Source: Pseudomonas sp. Q11 (GTDB lineage: Bacteria; Pseudomonadota; Gammaproteobacteria; Pseudomonadales; Pseudomonadaceae). From it: a stretch of DNA of 64,000 nt. The first letter of the stretch is position 1; each line of letters begins with the position of its first letter. This document shows positions 26,873 through 36,100 of this stretch, one piece after another. The stretch lies in NCBI RefSeq assembly GCF_024494355.1, contig NZ_JAKNQY010000002.1, positions 265,204 to 329,203 on the forward strand. The letters run 5' to 3'. The notes under the pieces were generated by a model, which did no database searches, was not told the DNA's origin, and saw only the letters and a list, made by a program, of their open reading frames with translations. Both the position numbers and the translations under genes were made by a program.

Positions 26873-27103
26873 GGGGGAACTCCTTTTGTGAAACGGCTGC
26901 TGCCATTGGGCAAACGGCTGGTGACCTGTGGCAGACGGCTTAATGCATCATTGCCCATGAGTCCGAGCGCCACCGGATTTTCAGCTGAAACCGCGACAGG
27001 CGTGGTGATCATCAAACAGCTTGATGTCGACCAGCATGGGTGCCTCCAAGGTTGTAGGAAAGATCAGTTATGCGGTTCAGCGATGGGCTTCCCGTCAGCG
27101 TCG

Positions 27104-28405
27104 TCACAGGCCGAAGGGGAAGGTGTCTTCCTCGTGGCTGGTCGACGGCACCGTGCTCAGCGCCGTGATGGCATTGGTATTGGCGAACCAAAGCCACGCG
27201 TCAAATTGTTCGCCCAGGGTAGCGTCGAAGTAATGGCTTTGACGCTCGGTCTGCGGTCGGTAGATGACGCCGATGGCGCGCTCCAGCAAGCGCTGGAACA
27301 GCGCCTCACGCAGCACGGCGCGCTTGGCATCACGCCAGTCATAAAAGGCGCACGGCGTACCTGCTTCGATAAAGGCGCGCTCCCAACTGCGTGGCAGCGC
27401 CGGGTTGACGTCTTTGATGCGCATTGGTTGATCCCAGTCGTCGGCCGCCGCGACCGTGCCATGGTCGGTCCCCATGCCGATCAGTACCGCGTCTGCGCCG
27501 AACGCCTCGCGGCACAACTGGCCCAGCGTCAATTGACCGCTGTCACCCATCTCGGTCGCGCGGGCATCGCCGACGTGCGAGTTATGCGCCCAGACGATCA
27601 CTTTCGCGTCGCGCTCCTGTCGCGAGCGCAGCGCTTGCAGCGTTTCGAACATGTGCTGGTCGCGCAGGTTCCAGGATTCGCGATTGCCGCGATACATCGC
27701 TCGATAATACTGCTCGGCGGCATGCACCACCCGTGCATTCTGGGTAGCGTTGAACAATGCCTCACCGTCATTTTCTATGAGGCCCAGGCGTCGGTTGAGC
27801 ATGGCCTGCAGTTGCTCAAGCACAGCACTTTCACAGGTGGTCATGCCGCCGACTTCGGTGAAATGTCCGTACAGCGCCGGCTCGTCGTGCCAGGGCATCA
27901 GGCAGGCATACCGTTCACGCGCTTCTCGGGCCATCGCCGGATCGGTGTCTTGTAGATAGCCGAGCACCTCGCGGATCGAACTACGCAGGCTGTACACGTC
28001 GAGGCCGCGAAACTCCACACGCTGATTGGCTGCCCGGGTTTGGTTGAAGTCCAACAGCCAGCGCGCGAACGCCTGTACGTCGGTGTTGCGCCACATCCAA
28101 GTCGGAAACCGGGAGAACGCAGCATCATGCCAATGACCTTTGTCGCGCCCGCGGACGCAACGGTCGATCTGGTCGGCGTCCGGCCAGTCCGCCTCGACCG
28201 CAATAACGGTAAAACCGTGATGGGCGATCAGTTGCCGCGTGATCGCCGCACGCGCCTGATAGAACTCGTGAGTTCCATGGCTGGCCTCGCCGATCAACAC
28301 GACCTGCGCATCGCCGTAGCGGTCAAACAGAGTGGCAAACCCGGTGCTGTCGAGGTCAGAAAATGCCTCGGCATGTTCCTTCAAAATCTCGATCAACCTG
28401 TCCAT
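27104..28405 (-). CDS. Erythromycin-esterase-family protein
   Basis: 433 residues. The family hallmarks are present: VVLIGEASHGTHEFYQARA (catalytic His and Glu pocket, about residues 34-52), VIAVEADWPDADQI, and late VIVWAHNSHVGDARATEMG (about 265). Members include macrolide esterases EreA/EreB, but most chromosomal relatives, such as succinoglycan-biosynthesis-associated proteins, have unknown substrates, so resistance should not be assumed. AGGAG precedes the ATG. It ends 231 bp upstream of the 74-residue hypothetical gene on the same strand. Confidence 0.85.
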   Translation of the reverse strand: MDRLIEILKEHAEAFSDLDSTGFATLFDRYGDAQVVLIGEASHGTHEFYQARAAITRQLIAHHGFTVIAVEADWPDADQIDRCVRGRDKGHWHDAAFSRFPTWMWRNTDVQAFARWLLDFNQTRAANQRVEFRGLDVYSLRSSIREVLGYLQDTDPAMAREARERYACLMPWHDEPALYGHFTEVGGMTTCESAVLEQLQAMLNRRLGLIENDGEALFNATQNARVVHAAEQYYRAMYRGNRESWNLRDQHMFETLQALRSRQERDAKVIVWAHNSHVGDARATEMGDSGQLTLGQLCREAFGADAVLIGMGTDHGTVAAADDWDQPMRIKDVNPALPRSWERAFIEAGTPCAFYDWRDAKRAVLREALFQRLLERAIGVIYRPQTERQSHYFDATLGEQFDAWLWFANTNAITALSTVPSTSHEEDTFPFGL

Positions 28406-28438
28406 TGTTGTTTCTCCTGGCGAACTCCGGGTTGCCGA

Positions 28439-29782
28439 TCAGTGGCTTCCCCGCGAGCGATTGACGGCTAGCAAGCAACCACCCACCAGCAACGCAGCGC
28501 CGGCCACTAGCAATGCGGAGGATTTCGGCGCAGGTTTGCGCCAGCCACCTTCAACCAGGCGCTCGCCATCGGGTGGCGCGAACAGATTGCCGCTGGATGT
28601 TGGCGCGGTGGGGCTGCGCTTGAGTGCCAAACGCGTCAACCAGCCAGACAATTGCGGGAAACCGGGTATGAGAAAATGCGCCACACGTGCGACAGTAGCG
28701 GCACTCCCCACGCTCGTGGTCGGTTTGGGATTGATGGCGCACGCGACCATGGCCTTGGCAACACGGCGCGGATCATACGTGGGGGCCGGTGGCTTAAGCG
28801 CGTGCCCGGTGAAATTGGCTCCGTCGCGAAACCCGGGGGTGTCGATGACGGCCGGGTAAATATCGCAGACATGAATATTCGGCGACCCTGCGAGTTCGCC
28901 GCGCAGTGCTTCGGTCAAACCGCGTAAACCATATTTGCTCGCCGAATAAGCGGCGGCATAGGGTTGTGCCACCCAACTGCCGAGGGACAGGGTATTAATC
29001 AAAATACCACTGCGTTGCGCCTTAAAGTATGGCCATACGACATAGGCGCCGCGCAGGTAACCGAGCAAATCCGTTTGCAGCACTTGCTCATGGATCTCGA
29101 GCGGTGTGTCTTCAAAACTGCCTACTGCGCCGACGCCGGCATTATTGATCCAGACGTCGATGCGTCCGTTACCGAAGCTGGCGGCCTGCTCGGCCAGCGC
29201 CTGCATCTGCTCACTGTCGGTGACATCGGTGCGCACCGCCATGGCAGCCGCACCGCGATCAGTGCATTCGTCGACGACCTCGGCCAGCGCAACGTCATCG
29301 CGCGCAGCCAGCACTAGCCGGGCACCCTCACTGGCGAACGCTTGTGCTGTCGCCCGACCGATACCGCTGGAGGCACCGGTAATCACAACGAGTTTGCCGG
29401 CTATCGATGACCGCGTCTGACGCTGCGCGAATGAAGAAGCGGATGAGGAGGACGTTGAGTTCGCCTCGCTGGCCATTGACTTGGGCGTGGCGTTATCAGG
29501 CGGGAAGGGCACCTCGGTCAGTTCGAGGCGCAAGCCGTCGGCGAGGATCAATTTCAGGTTTTCAATTTTGCCGACACGTCGATTGGGATAAGTCGGTTCG
29601 CCAGTCGGGTCGAGCTGGTCGTAAATGAAATCTTGCTCCTCGAGCCAGCCCACAGCAGTCTGCAATTCGGGGCCCAGGTAATATTTACCATCCAGAAAAA
29701 AGCCAAGGAACTGCGGGGCTCGCTCGACACTTTCAATGACGTAGCGCTCACCCGGTTTCATGCCGGTTGCTGGGGCGATCAT
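28439..29782 (-). CDS. SDR-family oxidoreductase with an extra N-terminal domain and C-terminal membrane anchor
   Basis: 447 residues from the ATG at 29782, which has GGAGG 8 nt upstream. Residues 1-110 (MKPGERYVIESVERAPQFLG, GKYYLGPELQTAVGWLE, LADGLRLELTEVPFPP) form a small domain I do not recognise. A Ser-rich linker leads to a full SDR domain (about 125-350) with TGASSGIGRA, NNAG, active-site Ser in NTLSLGSW and YSASK. The protein ends in a hydrophobic helix (ALLVAGAALLVGGCLLAV). It may be a genuine fusion or two ancestral genes joined by loss of a stop. A degraded relative of the SDR part lies at 37610-37735. Confidence 0.8.
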   Translation of the reverse strand: MIAPATGMKPGERYVIESVERAPQFLGFFLDGKYYLGPELQTAVGWLEEQDFIYDQLDPTGEPTYPNRRVGKIENLKLILADGLRLELTEVPFPPDNATPKSMASEANSTSSSSASSFAQRQTRSSIAGKLVVITGASSGIGRATAQAFASEGARLVLAARDDVALAEVVDECTDRGAAAMAVRTDVTDSEQMQALAEQAASFGNGRIDVWINNAGVGAVGSFEDTPLEIHEQVLQTDLLGYLRGAYVVWPYFKAQRSGILINTLSLGSWVAQPYAAAYSASKYGLRGLTEALRGELAGSPNIHVCDIYPAVIDTPGFRDGANFTGHALKPPAPTYDPRRVAKAMVACAINPKPTTSVGSAATVARVAHFLIPGFPQLSGWLTRLALKRSPTAPTSSGNLFAPPDGERLVEGGWRKPAPKSSALLVAGAALLVGGCLLAVNRSRGSH

Positions 29783-29879
29783 GGTGAAGTCCTCCGCAAT
29801 TGGTTCTGGGTAGAAAACAGCGCGCATACTGGGGTTCCATTTGAAGAAGAACGTCAGCATGCCCCTATCGAAGCGGCGA

Positions 29880-30140
29880 TCAGGGCGATATCGGATCGCT
29901 GGCGGGGAACGTCTCTTCGACTGCTTCGTCCAGTTTCGAATCACTGACGCTGCGGTCTCCCAGCGTCATGCTGCGTTCGCAGTCACAATCGGAGGACGGG
30001 CAGGGTGTTCCGTTCGGGTGAAGGTCTGCGCAGGCGTGGCTACAATACTGTTTGCCGTCGCGCTCGACCGCCTTGTCGGCGGCGAAACTGCAGGTGCAAT
30101 CCGGGCATGCGCAAGGGAAGTTCGGTTTGGCGTTCGTCAT
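29880..30140 (-). CDS. Pseudomonas-type bacterial metallothionein
   Basis: 86 residues. Metal-binding cysteines are arranged CACPDCTCSF, then YCSHACADLHPNG, then CPSSDCDCER, which is the SmtA/Pseudomonas metallothionein pattern, including a histidine ligand in the middle and the zinc-finger-like core. The tail DEAVEETFPASDPISP is the C-terminal extension typical of the Pseudomonas form. It chelates zinc or cadmium in the cytoplasm. The ATG at 30140 has GGAG upstream; a longer open frame to 30266 is not needed. Confidence 0.88.
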   Translation of the reverse strand: MTNAKPNFPCACPDCTCSFAADKAVERDGKQYCSHACADLHPNGTPCPSSDCDCERSMTLGDRSVSDSKLDEAVEETFPASDPISP

Positions 30141-30253
30141 GGGTGTCTCCGGGAAAGACGTCGTCCGTTCGGAAGCGTCGTTTCGAAGGGGTGTTGAGAT
30201 CGCGTTAAACAAACGTGAGGTTAAAAAAAGTTTGTCGCCGCGGGTGCGCAAAC

Positions 30254-30278
30254 GGCAGGGGAGCAAGGCTCCCCTGCC
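30254..30278 (-). terminator. Hairpin after the 117-residue KGG gene
   Basis: Perfect inverted repeat with arms GGCAGGGGAGC/GCTCCCCTGCC and a 3-base loop, starting 10 nt after the KGG stop in the direction of transcription. Only GTTTG follows, so the T-run is poor; it may be a weak terminator or a 3'-end stabiliser. Confidence 0.5.
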
Positions 30279-30287
30279 TCTGGCGCG

Positions 30288-30641
30288 TCAGCTGTTGCTA
30301 TCGCGCCCACCACCGTGGCTGCTTTCGCCACCCTTGCGACCAGCCTCAGAGGCCTTTTCCCGATCATTGGCGAAGTTACCGCCGCTGTTCTGGCCACCTT
30401 TGCTACCGGCGTCAGCGGCTCTTTGCGGATCGTTTTTGAAGTTACCGCCGCTGTTCTGACCGCCCTTGCTTCCGGCCTCTGCTGCACGTTCGGGATCATT
30501 TTTAAAGTTGCCACTACTGTTTTGGCCACCTTTGCTGCCAATGTCCTGATAGAACTCTTTATCATGGGAAGCCGAAGTGGCTTCACCACCTTTTTTACCC
30601 GCCTCGTTTACAGACATGCCACCTTGTTTGTCTTGTGCCAT
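30288..30641 (-). CDS. KGG-repeat general stress protein (four units)
   Basis: 117 residues, Gly/Lys/Asn-rich and without hydrophobic stretches. Four repeats: NEAGKKGGEATSASHDKEFY, IGSKGGQNSSGNFKNDPERA, a near copy of that unit, and AGSKGGQNSGGNFANDREKA, ending AGRKGGESSHGGG. This is the con-10/YciG-like general stress architecture and the longest of the four KGG proteins in the window. The ribosome site GAGGTAAG precedes the ATG. It lacks the upstream element shared by the other three. Confidence 0.92.
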   Translation of the reverse strand: MAQDKQGGMSVNEAGKKGGEATSASHDKEFYQDIGSKGGQNSSGNFKNDPERAAEAGSKGGQNSGGNFKNDPQRAADAGSKGGQNSGGNFANDREKASEAGRKGGESSHGGGRDSNS

Positions 30642-30902
30642 TTCAACTTACCTCGTGTTCACACAGGCGATCACGCAGGCAAACATATTTGTGTATTGAA
30701 TATGCTTAAACCTCGCAATAGCCTTGGATTCATCTAGTATCGATTTACTTCTTCCATCGGTTGCTCACTTGTCAGCCAAGTAACACTCGCCGTTTGCAAC
30801 TGCGAGACGCTTTCATGGATCGTCGGTGTCGGCCTTCAATGATCGCGTCCCGCCTGTTGCCTCTGGCGAATACATAGGGCCACGGGGCTGCCTTTGTGAT
30901 CA

Positions 30903-31079
30903 TTAGGATTTACGACCGCCACCGTGGCTGTTCTGGCCTCCTTTGCGTCCTGCTTCCGAGGCTTTTTCACGGTCGTTGGCGAAGTTCCCCCCTGATGCCT
31001 GCCCACCTTTTCTTCCGGCCTCGGCTGCTTTCTCACGATCGTTGGAAAAATTACCTGGGTTTTTACTACCTGCAGTCAT
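30903..31079 (-). CDS. KGG-repeat stress-induced protein (two units)
   Basis: 58 residues on the minus strand: MTAGSKNPGNFSNDREKAAE, AGRKGGQASGGNFANDREKA, SEAGRKGGQNSHGGGRKS. It begins and ends like the 52-residue paralogue at 26245-26403 (MTAG(N/S)KN..., ...SGG/HGGGRKS), so the two arose by duplication. TTGGAGAGCTATC before the ATG matches the paralogue's leader as well. Expected role: stationary-phase or desiccation protection. Confidence 0.88.
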   Translation of the reverse strand: MTAGSKNPGNFSNDREKAAEAGRKGGQASGGNFANDREKASEAGRKGGQNSHGGGRKS

Positions 31080-31429
31080 GATAGCTCTCCAATATTCATT
31101 ATTAAGGTTTCGTTAGTTGCCCATTTTCACAACGGACACTTACTCCGATATCGCGCTGCTGGAAAATGCTTGGAGAATTTTTTGCGTATCCGATGAACGG
31201 CGTCGAACCCAAAAAAAGTTATACAGATGGGCGCAGTGAGCGCCGCTTCGTATAAGTTTTTGATGTCGAGTTTGATTGCCATAACCGCGCGAATCGCTTC
31301 GCTTAGTTGTCCTTTCGTCGCCCTAGGAAGTGCGGGTAAAACTTTAGCTGTTAATGTTGATTCAGGAGTGTCTGCAGCTTATTAGGCATCTCTATTAAGA
31401 TAAACATCACAATAGTGGAGAGCAGAACT
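31080..31429. promoter_or_regulatory. 350-bp divergent promoter region between two KGG genes
   Basis: No gene is supported here and the sequence is more A+T-rich than its surroundings. Bases 31135-31149 (minus, ATCGGAGTAAGTGTC) and about 31363-31376 (plus, CAGGAGTGTCTGC) are the shared KGG upstream elements, each roughly 55 nt from the start it faces. An inverted repeat GGCGC-AGTGA-GCGCC lies near 31229-31243. Promoter hexamers were not identified with confidence. Confidence 0.5.
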
Positions 31430-31600
31430 ATGACGGAGAAACATCGAAGCGACCATTCCTTTGCCGACGATCCACAGAAAATCAAGGACGCGGGTAAGAA
31501 GGGCAGTAACGCGGTCGACGTCAAACTCGATCGAGCGGAAAAGGCGCGGGTAGGAGGCCAGCACAGTCATGGCGGAACCCGCACCGGCAAGGAGGGCTGA
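31430..31600 (+). CDS. KGG-like stress protein, diverged
   Basis: 56 residues: MTEKHRSDHSFADDPQKIKD, AGKKGSNAVDVKLDRAEKAR, VGGQHSHGGTRTGKEG. FADDPQKIKDAGKKG and ARVGGQHSHGG align with the FANDREKASEAGRKGGQ.SHGG unit, but the second Gly of KGG is Ser. GGAGAGCAG precedes the ATG. It is the only KGG gene here on the plus strand, divergent from 30903-31079. Confidence 0.8.
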   Translation: MTEKHRSDHSFADDPQKIKDAGKKGSNAVDVKLDRAEKARVGGQHSHGGTRTGKEG

Positions 31601-32072
31601 AGCGGGTTTGCAACCTCGGCCGGTCTGCCGGTCGAGGTTGGCTGCAGCGACATATCCGCCACCAGAGACGAAGCCCGAACAGGCGCGCTGGTTTTGGTTC
31701 AGCGCTTGGTTATAAGCTGGCCGGTCGGCGCGGATACCGCTGTAATTATTGTCGGGCGCGTTCAAGCATCTATGGCATGTGCAGCTTGTGAGCCGTTTCG
31801 CCAGCGCTGCTCGGTGCGCGTCAGTCATTGTTATTTGGCGTATGCACCGCAGCCGGCCCCCCGCCAGCCTCGGCAGGGTGGCTGTTCGCGCCGATGCGCA
31901 TAAGCAAAGCGACGTGTTCGTCCTAACGAGCCGGTCAACGAACAACGACGGCATGCCTATTGATGGTTCGTCGCACGCCGCCTGGCTATAATCCATGGAT
32001 CCGCTGTTTGCGCCACCCCACATAGAGGATGGATCATAAGTGGACTCGCGAAGCAGGCAGACGGAATTAGGT
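31601..32072. other. 472-bp interval without a supported gene; strong hairpin at 31611-31640
   Basis: Eleven bases after the KGG stop is a 30-bp inverted repeat with arms CAACCTCG...CGAGGTTG and inner CCGG/CCGG around TCTG. It would form a stable hairpin and may end the transcript, although no T-run follows. A 261-codon minus-strand frame crosses the region but runs antisense through the KGG gene and is rich in Cys, Arg and Ser; I reject it. Nothing else was seen. Confidence 0.5.
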
Positions 32073-32291
32073 CTATGCAACTTCGGGAGGCTTGGTCGGG
32101 CGCTGCAAGCTACTGATGCGCTGTGCGTGCTCGAATAGATTTGGCTCACTCTGAAGCGCCTCTTCAAGGGCCTCTAGATGCCTCTCCAAGATTTTTATTG
32201 AGCCGCTTATGTTCGCAGGATCGAAAGGGATTTTTCCGCTGGCGACAAGAACCATCGCCAGTTCCCAGGCTCGCTGTGAATTAGTCATCAC
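32073..32291 (-). CDS. Small hypothetical protein, second of a coupled pair
   Basis: 72 residues, mainly helical (SQRAWELAMVLVASGKIPFD, then ILERHLEALEEALQSE and a Pro-rich tail). Its start overlaps the stop of the upstream gene by 4 bp, a sign of translational coupling and of a real pair. No family recognised. Confidence 0.6.
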   Translation of the reverse strand: MMTNSQRAWELAMVLVASGKIPFDPANISGSIKILERHLEALEEALQSEPNLFEHAQRISSLQRPTKPPEVA

Positions 32292-32587
32292 GCCACCTCC
32301 TTATCAACGGTTGTGCTATTCGATACCCCGGTTGCGGAACGCGAGGAGGGTGGGGGAAAGTGTTCATTGAGGGCGCTGAGATGCTCAATTGCGTCACGAA
32401 ACAGCGACTCGGCCTTGTGACGTATGTGCAGGTACTCTTCGAACATTTCGCAGTCGAAGTCGGGATGCTCCAAGAGATCGAACGCGCGTCGGCTGTATGC
32501 GTTCGCCTCATCAAAAAGCCTTTCATTCTGCTCAAGCGCCAAGCGACGGCAGGCCATCATTTTTTCAGGTGCGTTATTGAATTGCAT
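32288..32587 (-). CDS. Small hypothetical helical protein, first of a coupled pair
   Basis: 99 residues from the ATG at 32587, with AAGGA 8 nt upstream; the frame is open further up but without coding character. It reads MQFNNAPEKMMACRRLALEQ, then NERLFDEANAYSRRAFDLLE and YLHIRHKAESLFRDAIEHL, giving two or three long amphipathic helices. No named domain. Probably co-translated with the 72-residue gene that follows. Confidence 0.65.
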   Translation of the reverse strand: MQFNNAPEKMMACRRLALEQNERLFDEANAYSRRAFDLLEHPDFDCEMFEEYLHIRHKAESLFRDAIEHLSALNEHFPPPSSRSATGVSNSTTVDKEVA

Positions 32588-33189
32588 CACGGCCATCCTT
32601 ATCGAGTAGCTCCTTTGGATAAACAAGGGCTGCAGGGGAGCTGAACCTGATACCAGCAACGGGACCGAGCCCAATAAAGGTGGGACCCTTACTCTCGGCA
32701 TGGGTATCAAACTTGTTATCTTTGAAATATCGATAATTTTCGAAGCGCGAGGGCTGCAAATTATCTCTTTCTTAGATGGGCGCTCGGACATGAAGTGGTG
32801 AGTCGTTTCAGCTTTCAAAATCTACTGGTGGTTTTTTGCTGTTTGCCAGTCTGGCGATATGTAGATGTCGGCGGTCCGCACACCGCTCCACAAACGGATG
32901 CGTCTGTGATAGAAAACGGACGCCGTTTGAGGGCCACTGCATTCAGAAGTAGGGACAGAAGGTCTGTATGAAATCTGTCGGCGGCAGCTGCCGGCAGGGA
33001 AGCGGACTATTCGGCGTTGCGGCCCTGGCGACAGTCCCGTATTGAAGTCACCCTCGAAACCAGAATCATCTTCTGCTCCGGCAGCGTCTCCCTTTGCCGC
33101 TGAGCCGATTCATCACCTGAATTAATAGGGTAGATGGGTGGACGCCTGCTCAAGCTGATTTGCGGCGTCTCATTTTTTGCACAAATGCG
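32588..33189. other. 602-bp interval without a supported gene
   Basis: It contains the probable promoter of the coupled small genes (minus strand), the 3' end region of the large fusion kinase, an inverted repeat GGCGGCAGC/GCTGCCGGC-like near 32980-33000, and a terminator-like hairpin on the plus strand. No open frame of credible composition was found. Confidence 0.5.
33142..33179 (+). terminator. Rho-independent-terminator-like hairpin on the plus strand
   Basis: Arms GACGCC (33142-33147) and GGCGTC (33165-33170) with two further pairs inside, followed by TCATTTTTT. The T-run lies on the plus strand although no plus-strand gene ends here. The minus-strand kinase gene that ends at 33190 has no T-run on its side. 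It could end an unannotated short transcript. Confidence 0.35.
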
Positions 33190-36100
33190 CTATTCGCTCG
33201 AGCGGCAAAGCCGCTTAATCAGTTCAATCAGGGCATCATGAGACACGGGCTTGCTTACATGGTGATTGAAGCCTGATTCGGCCGTTTCATTACGGTGACT
33301 TTCGGCCCCATAACCCGTCAGCGCAATGGCCGGGGTCTGTTGTAAATGCTCCATCTCACGAATTTTTTTAATCAGTTGGTGGCCATTCATTACTGGCATG
33401 CCGATGTCCGAGATGATCAGGTTATAGGCATTAGTGTGGGCGGCATCGAGCGCTTCTTGTGGATCGCCGAAGGCGTTAACTTCGGCGCCCTCCATCTCCA
33501 GCAGCATGTGCAACAGTTCAAGCACATCCCTGGAGTCATCCACCAGTAATACCTTCAGTCCGTTCAGGCGCTCATCTGCGACTATCGTCGAGTTGTCGGC
33601 CTCATTTTGTTTTTGGGGTTCACAAAGCGGCAGCAACACCGAAAACGTACATCCGTAACCCAAGCCCTTGGAGCGGACACTGACCGAACCACCGTGCGCC
33701 TCCACCAACTGGCGAACTAGGGACAATCCGATACCCAATCCTTCACGCTGATGGGGCTGGTGGTGGTTTTCCGCCTGCCCGAACAGATCGAAAATTTTCT
33801 CCATGTTTTCTTCGGTCAGTCCCGTGCCGCTGTCGATTACGTCAAATCGGGCATACCCGTCCACACGGCTGACAACCAACTGCACACACCCTCCGTCAGG
33901 GGTGAACTTCAGCGCGTTGTTAACGAGGTTCCAGATCACCTGTTCCAAGCGTGTGGGGTCGGCATCCACCATGACAGGCACGCGCTTTGGAATATCCAGT
34001 GTCACCTGGCAGTGGTGGCCGCCGGTAAGCACAACGTTGAAAATATCCTGCAGTGCATTGGACAGGTCGACTGGCTGTTTTTTCAGCTTAAGCTTGCCGG
34101 TACGCATACGCGCCACATCAAGCAGGTCGTCAATGATACGCGCCTGACTGGACACCGCGTCGCAGATGGTATTGACGGCCTTGATCGCCGGGGCTGTAGC
34201 CTTGGTTGCTGGCAAGCGACGCAGCAACTCGGCGTTCAGCTGGATCAGGTTCAACGGGTGTTTGAGTTCGTGCGACATCACCGCGAAAAACTCATCCTTG
34301 AGATTGCTGTTGGTTTGGGTTTCCATCAGACGCTGGTTTTGCTCATCCTGGGTGCGTTTGTGGCCAGTGAGGTCGCGGGCAATCTTGACGTAGCCTTGCA
34401 AACTGTTGCTCTTGAGTTGGGTGACTTCACCACTGCAGTAAAACTGGCTTCCATCCTTGCGTACGTGCCAGCGTTCATCCTCGCCACGACCATGCTCGCG
34501 GGCTGCGCGCAACTCGTTTTCAGGTACCCCACCGGCGCGGTCTTCCAGAGAGAAAATCAAATCGTAGTAAGCGCCGAGCACTTCTTGCTTGGTGTAGCCA
34601 AATATCAGTTCGGCCCCGGTGTTCCAGTCGGTGATTACACCATGCTCATCCAGAATAATAATCGCAAAGTCATGGGTGCTCTCGGCGACCAGACGCATGC
34701 GCTCTTCACCCAGGCGCAACTCTTCTTCGGCGTGGCGCCGCTTGGTGATGTCGATAAAGGTCAGCACGGTGCCATCAATGTGGTCTTCGCTAGAGCGATA
34801 GGGCAGCAAGCGCGCGATGTACCAGCGACCATCCTTACTGCTGATTTCACGTTCGATCATGTTGAGCGATTCAAATACCGTCGTGGCGTCTTCGGCCATT
34901 TCCGAGTAATTGAGGCGGTGTGTGATATCCATCAGCGAGCGCCCGGTATCAACCGGCAACATGCTGAAGATGTCCGTGGCGCGCGGGGTAAACCAGCGAA
35001 TGCGCATATTGCGATCGACGAACACGGTGGCAATGTCGGTGGAGGCTATCAGGTTGGTCAGGTAGTCATTGACCTGGTCGGTTTCTTCAACCTTGGTTTT
35101 GAGTTCGAAATTGACTGTCAGCAGTTCTTCGTTGATCGACTGCAACTCTTCCTTGCTAGTCTCTAGCTCCTCGGTAGCGGAGCGCAGCTCTTCGTTGACC
35201 GCTTGCATTTCCTCGTTGGAGGCTTTGAGTTCTTCTCTGGAGAGTTCCGATTGCTCGATGGTTTCCTGCAGGTGCTGCTTGGTGCGGTGCAGTTCGCGCT
35301 CCAGATGGCTCATTATTTGGACTTCGGCGTGGCTGGTGTTTTCGTCATCAAGCGGTTGCGGGTCGATATGCCGCTCTTTGAAGATGATCAGTGCATAATC
35401 GCTTTCGGTCGCTTCGTCGTGGTAAGGAAGGGCCGTGATATCAACCAGGTAATGGCTTTCTTCGCGCGCGATGCGCACTTTGCGCGACGTCACGGCAGCC
35501 CCCGACTGCTGGGCCTGAAATAGTGTGGTACGGATATCGAGGCGCAAGTCGGGGTGCGCCAGGGCCAACAAGTTTCGAGTCATTTCTCCTGCTACATAAC
35601 GCAGAAAGCTGCCCGCGCCTTCGCTTATGTGCAAGATGTCACCATGGCCATCGACAATCACGCTGGGCGGCGCGGCTTTTTCCAAGGCACGAAGATGAAT
35701 ATCCGAGAACGAAATCTTGTTTGATGTCTTGGTTTCAGCCACAACGGTTAGGGCGTTAGATCGCACGTAGCCGCTACGGGGCATGGAGGGCGCTCGGCGC
35801 ATGGCGCTCGAACCGGCCCGTACACGAAAAATGCGGTTGCGCTTGTCCACCGGCACAAATAAATCCAGGCAGCCGTCCGCTGATTCCGATGACCCCAGAA
35901 ACAAATAGCCGCCAGGTCGCAGCGCGAAATGGAACATCTGAAGAATATCGCGCTGCACCTCGCGATCCAGGTAGATCAACAGGTTCCGGCACACGATCAG
36001 GTCGATTTGCGAGAATGGCGGGTCGGCCAACAAACTGTGTTTAGCGAACAGAACTTTTTCGCGTAGCTCCTTGCGCACCCGATAGTGCTGATTTTTTTCC

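Noticed and set aside
26495..27955. 486-codon plus-strand open frame
   Set aside because: Antisense to the erythromycin-esterase-like gene and the 74-residue gene; composition is that of a complementary-strand shadow in high-G+C DNA.
31382..32167. 261-codon minus-strand frame
   Set aside because: Runs antisense through the KGG gene at 31430-31600 and has an unnatural Cys/Arg/Ser-rich composition.
33751..35166. 471-codon plus-strand open frame
   Set aside because: It is exactly antisense to the PAS and kinase part of the CheB-CheR fusion protein, whose domains are unmistakable; no domain or ribosome site on this strand.
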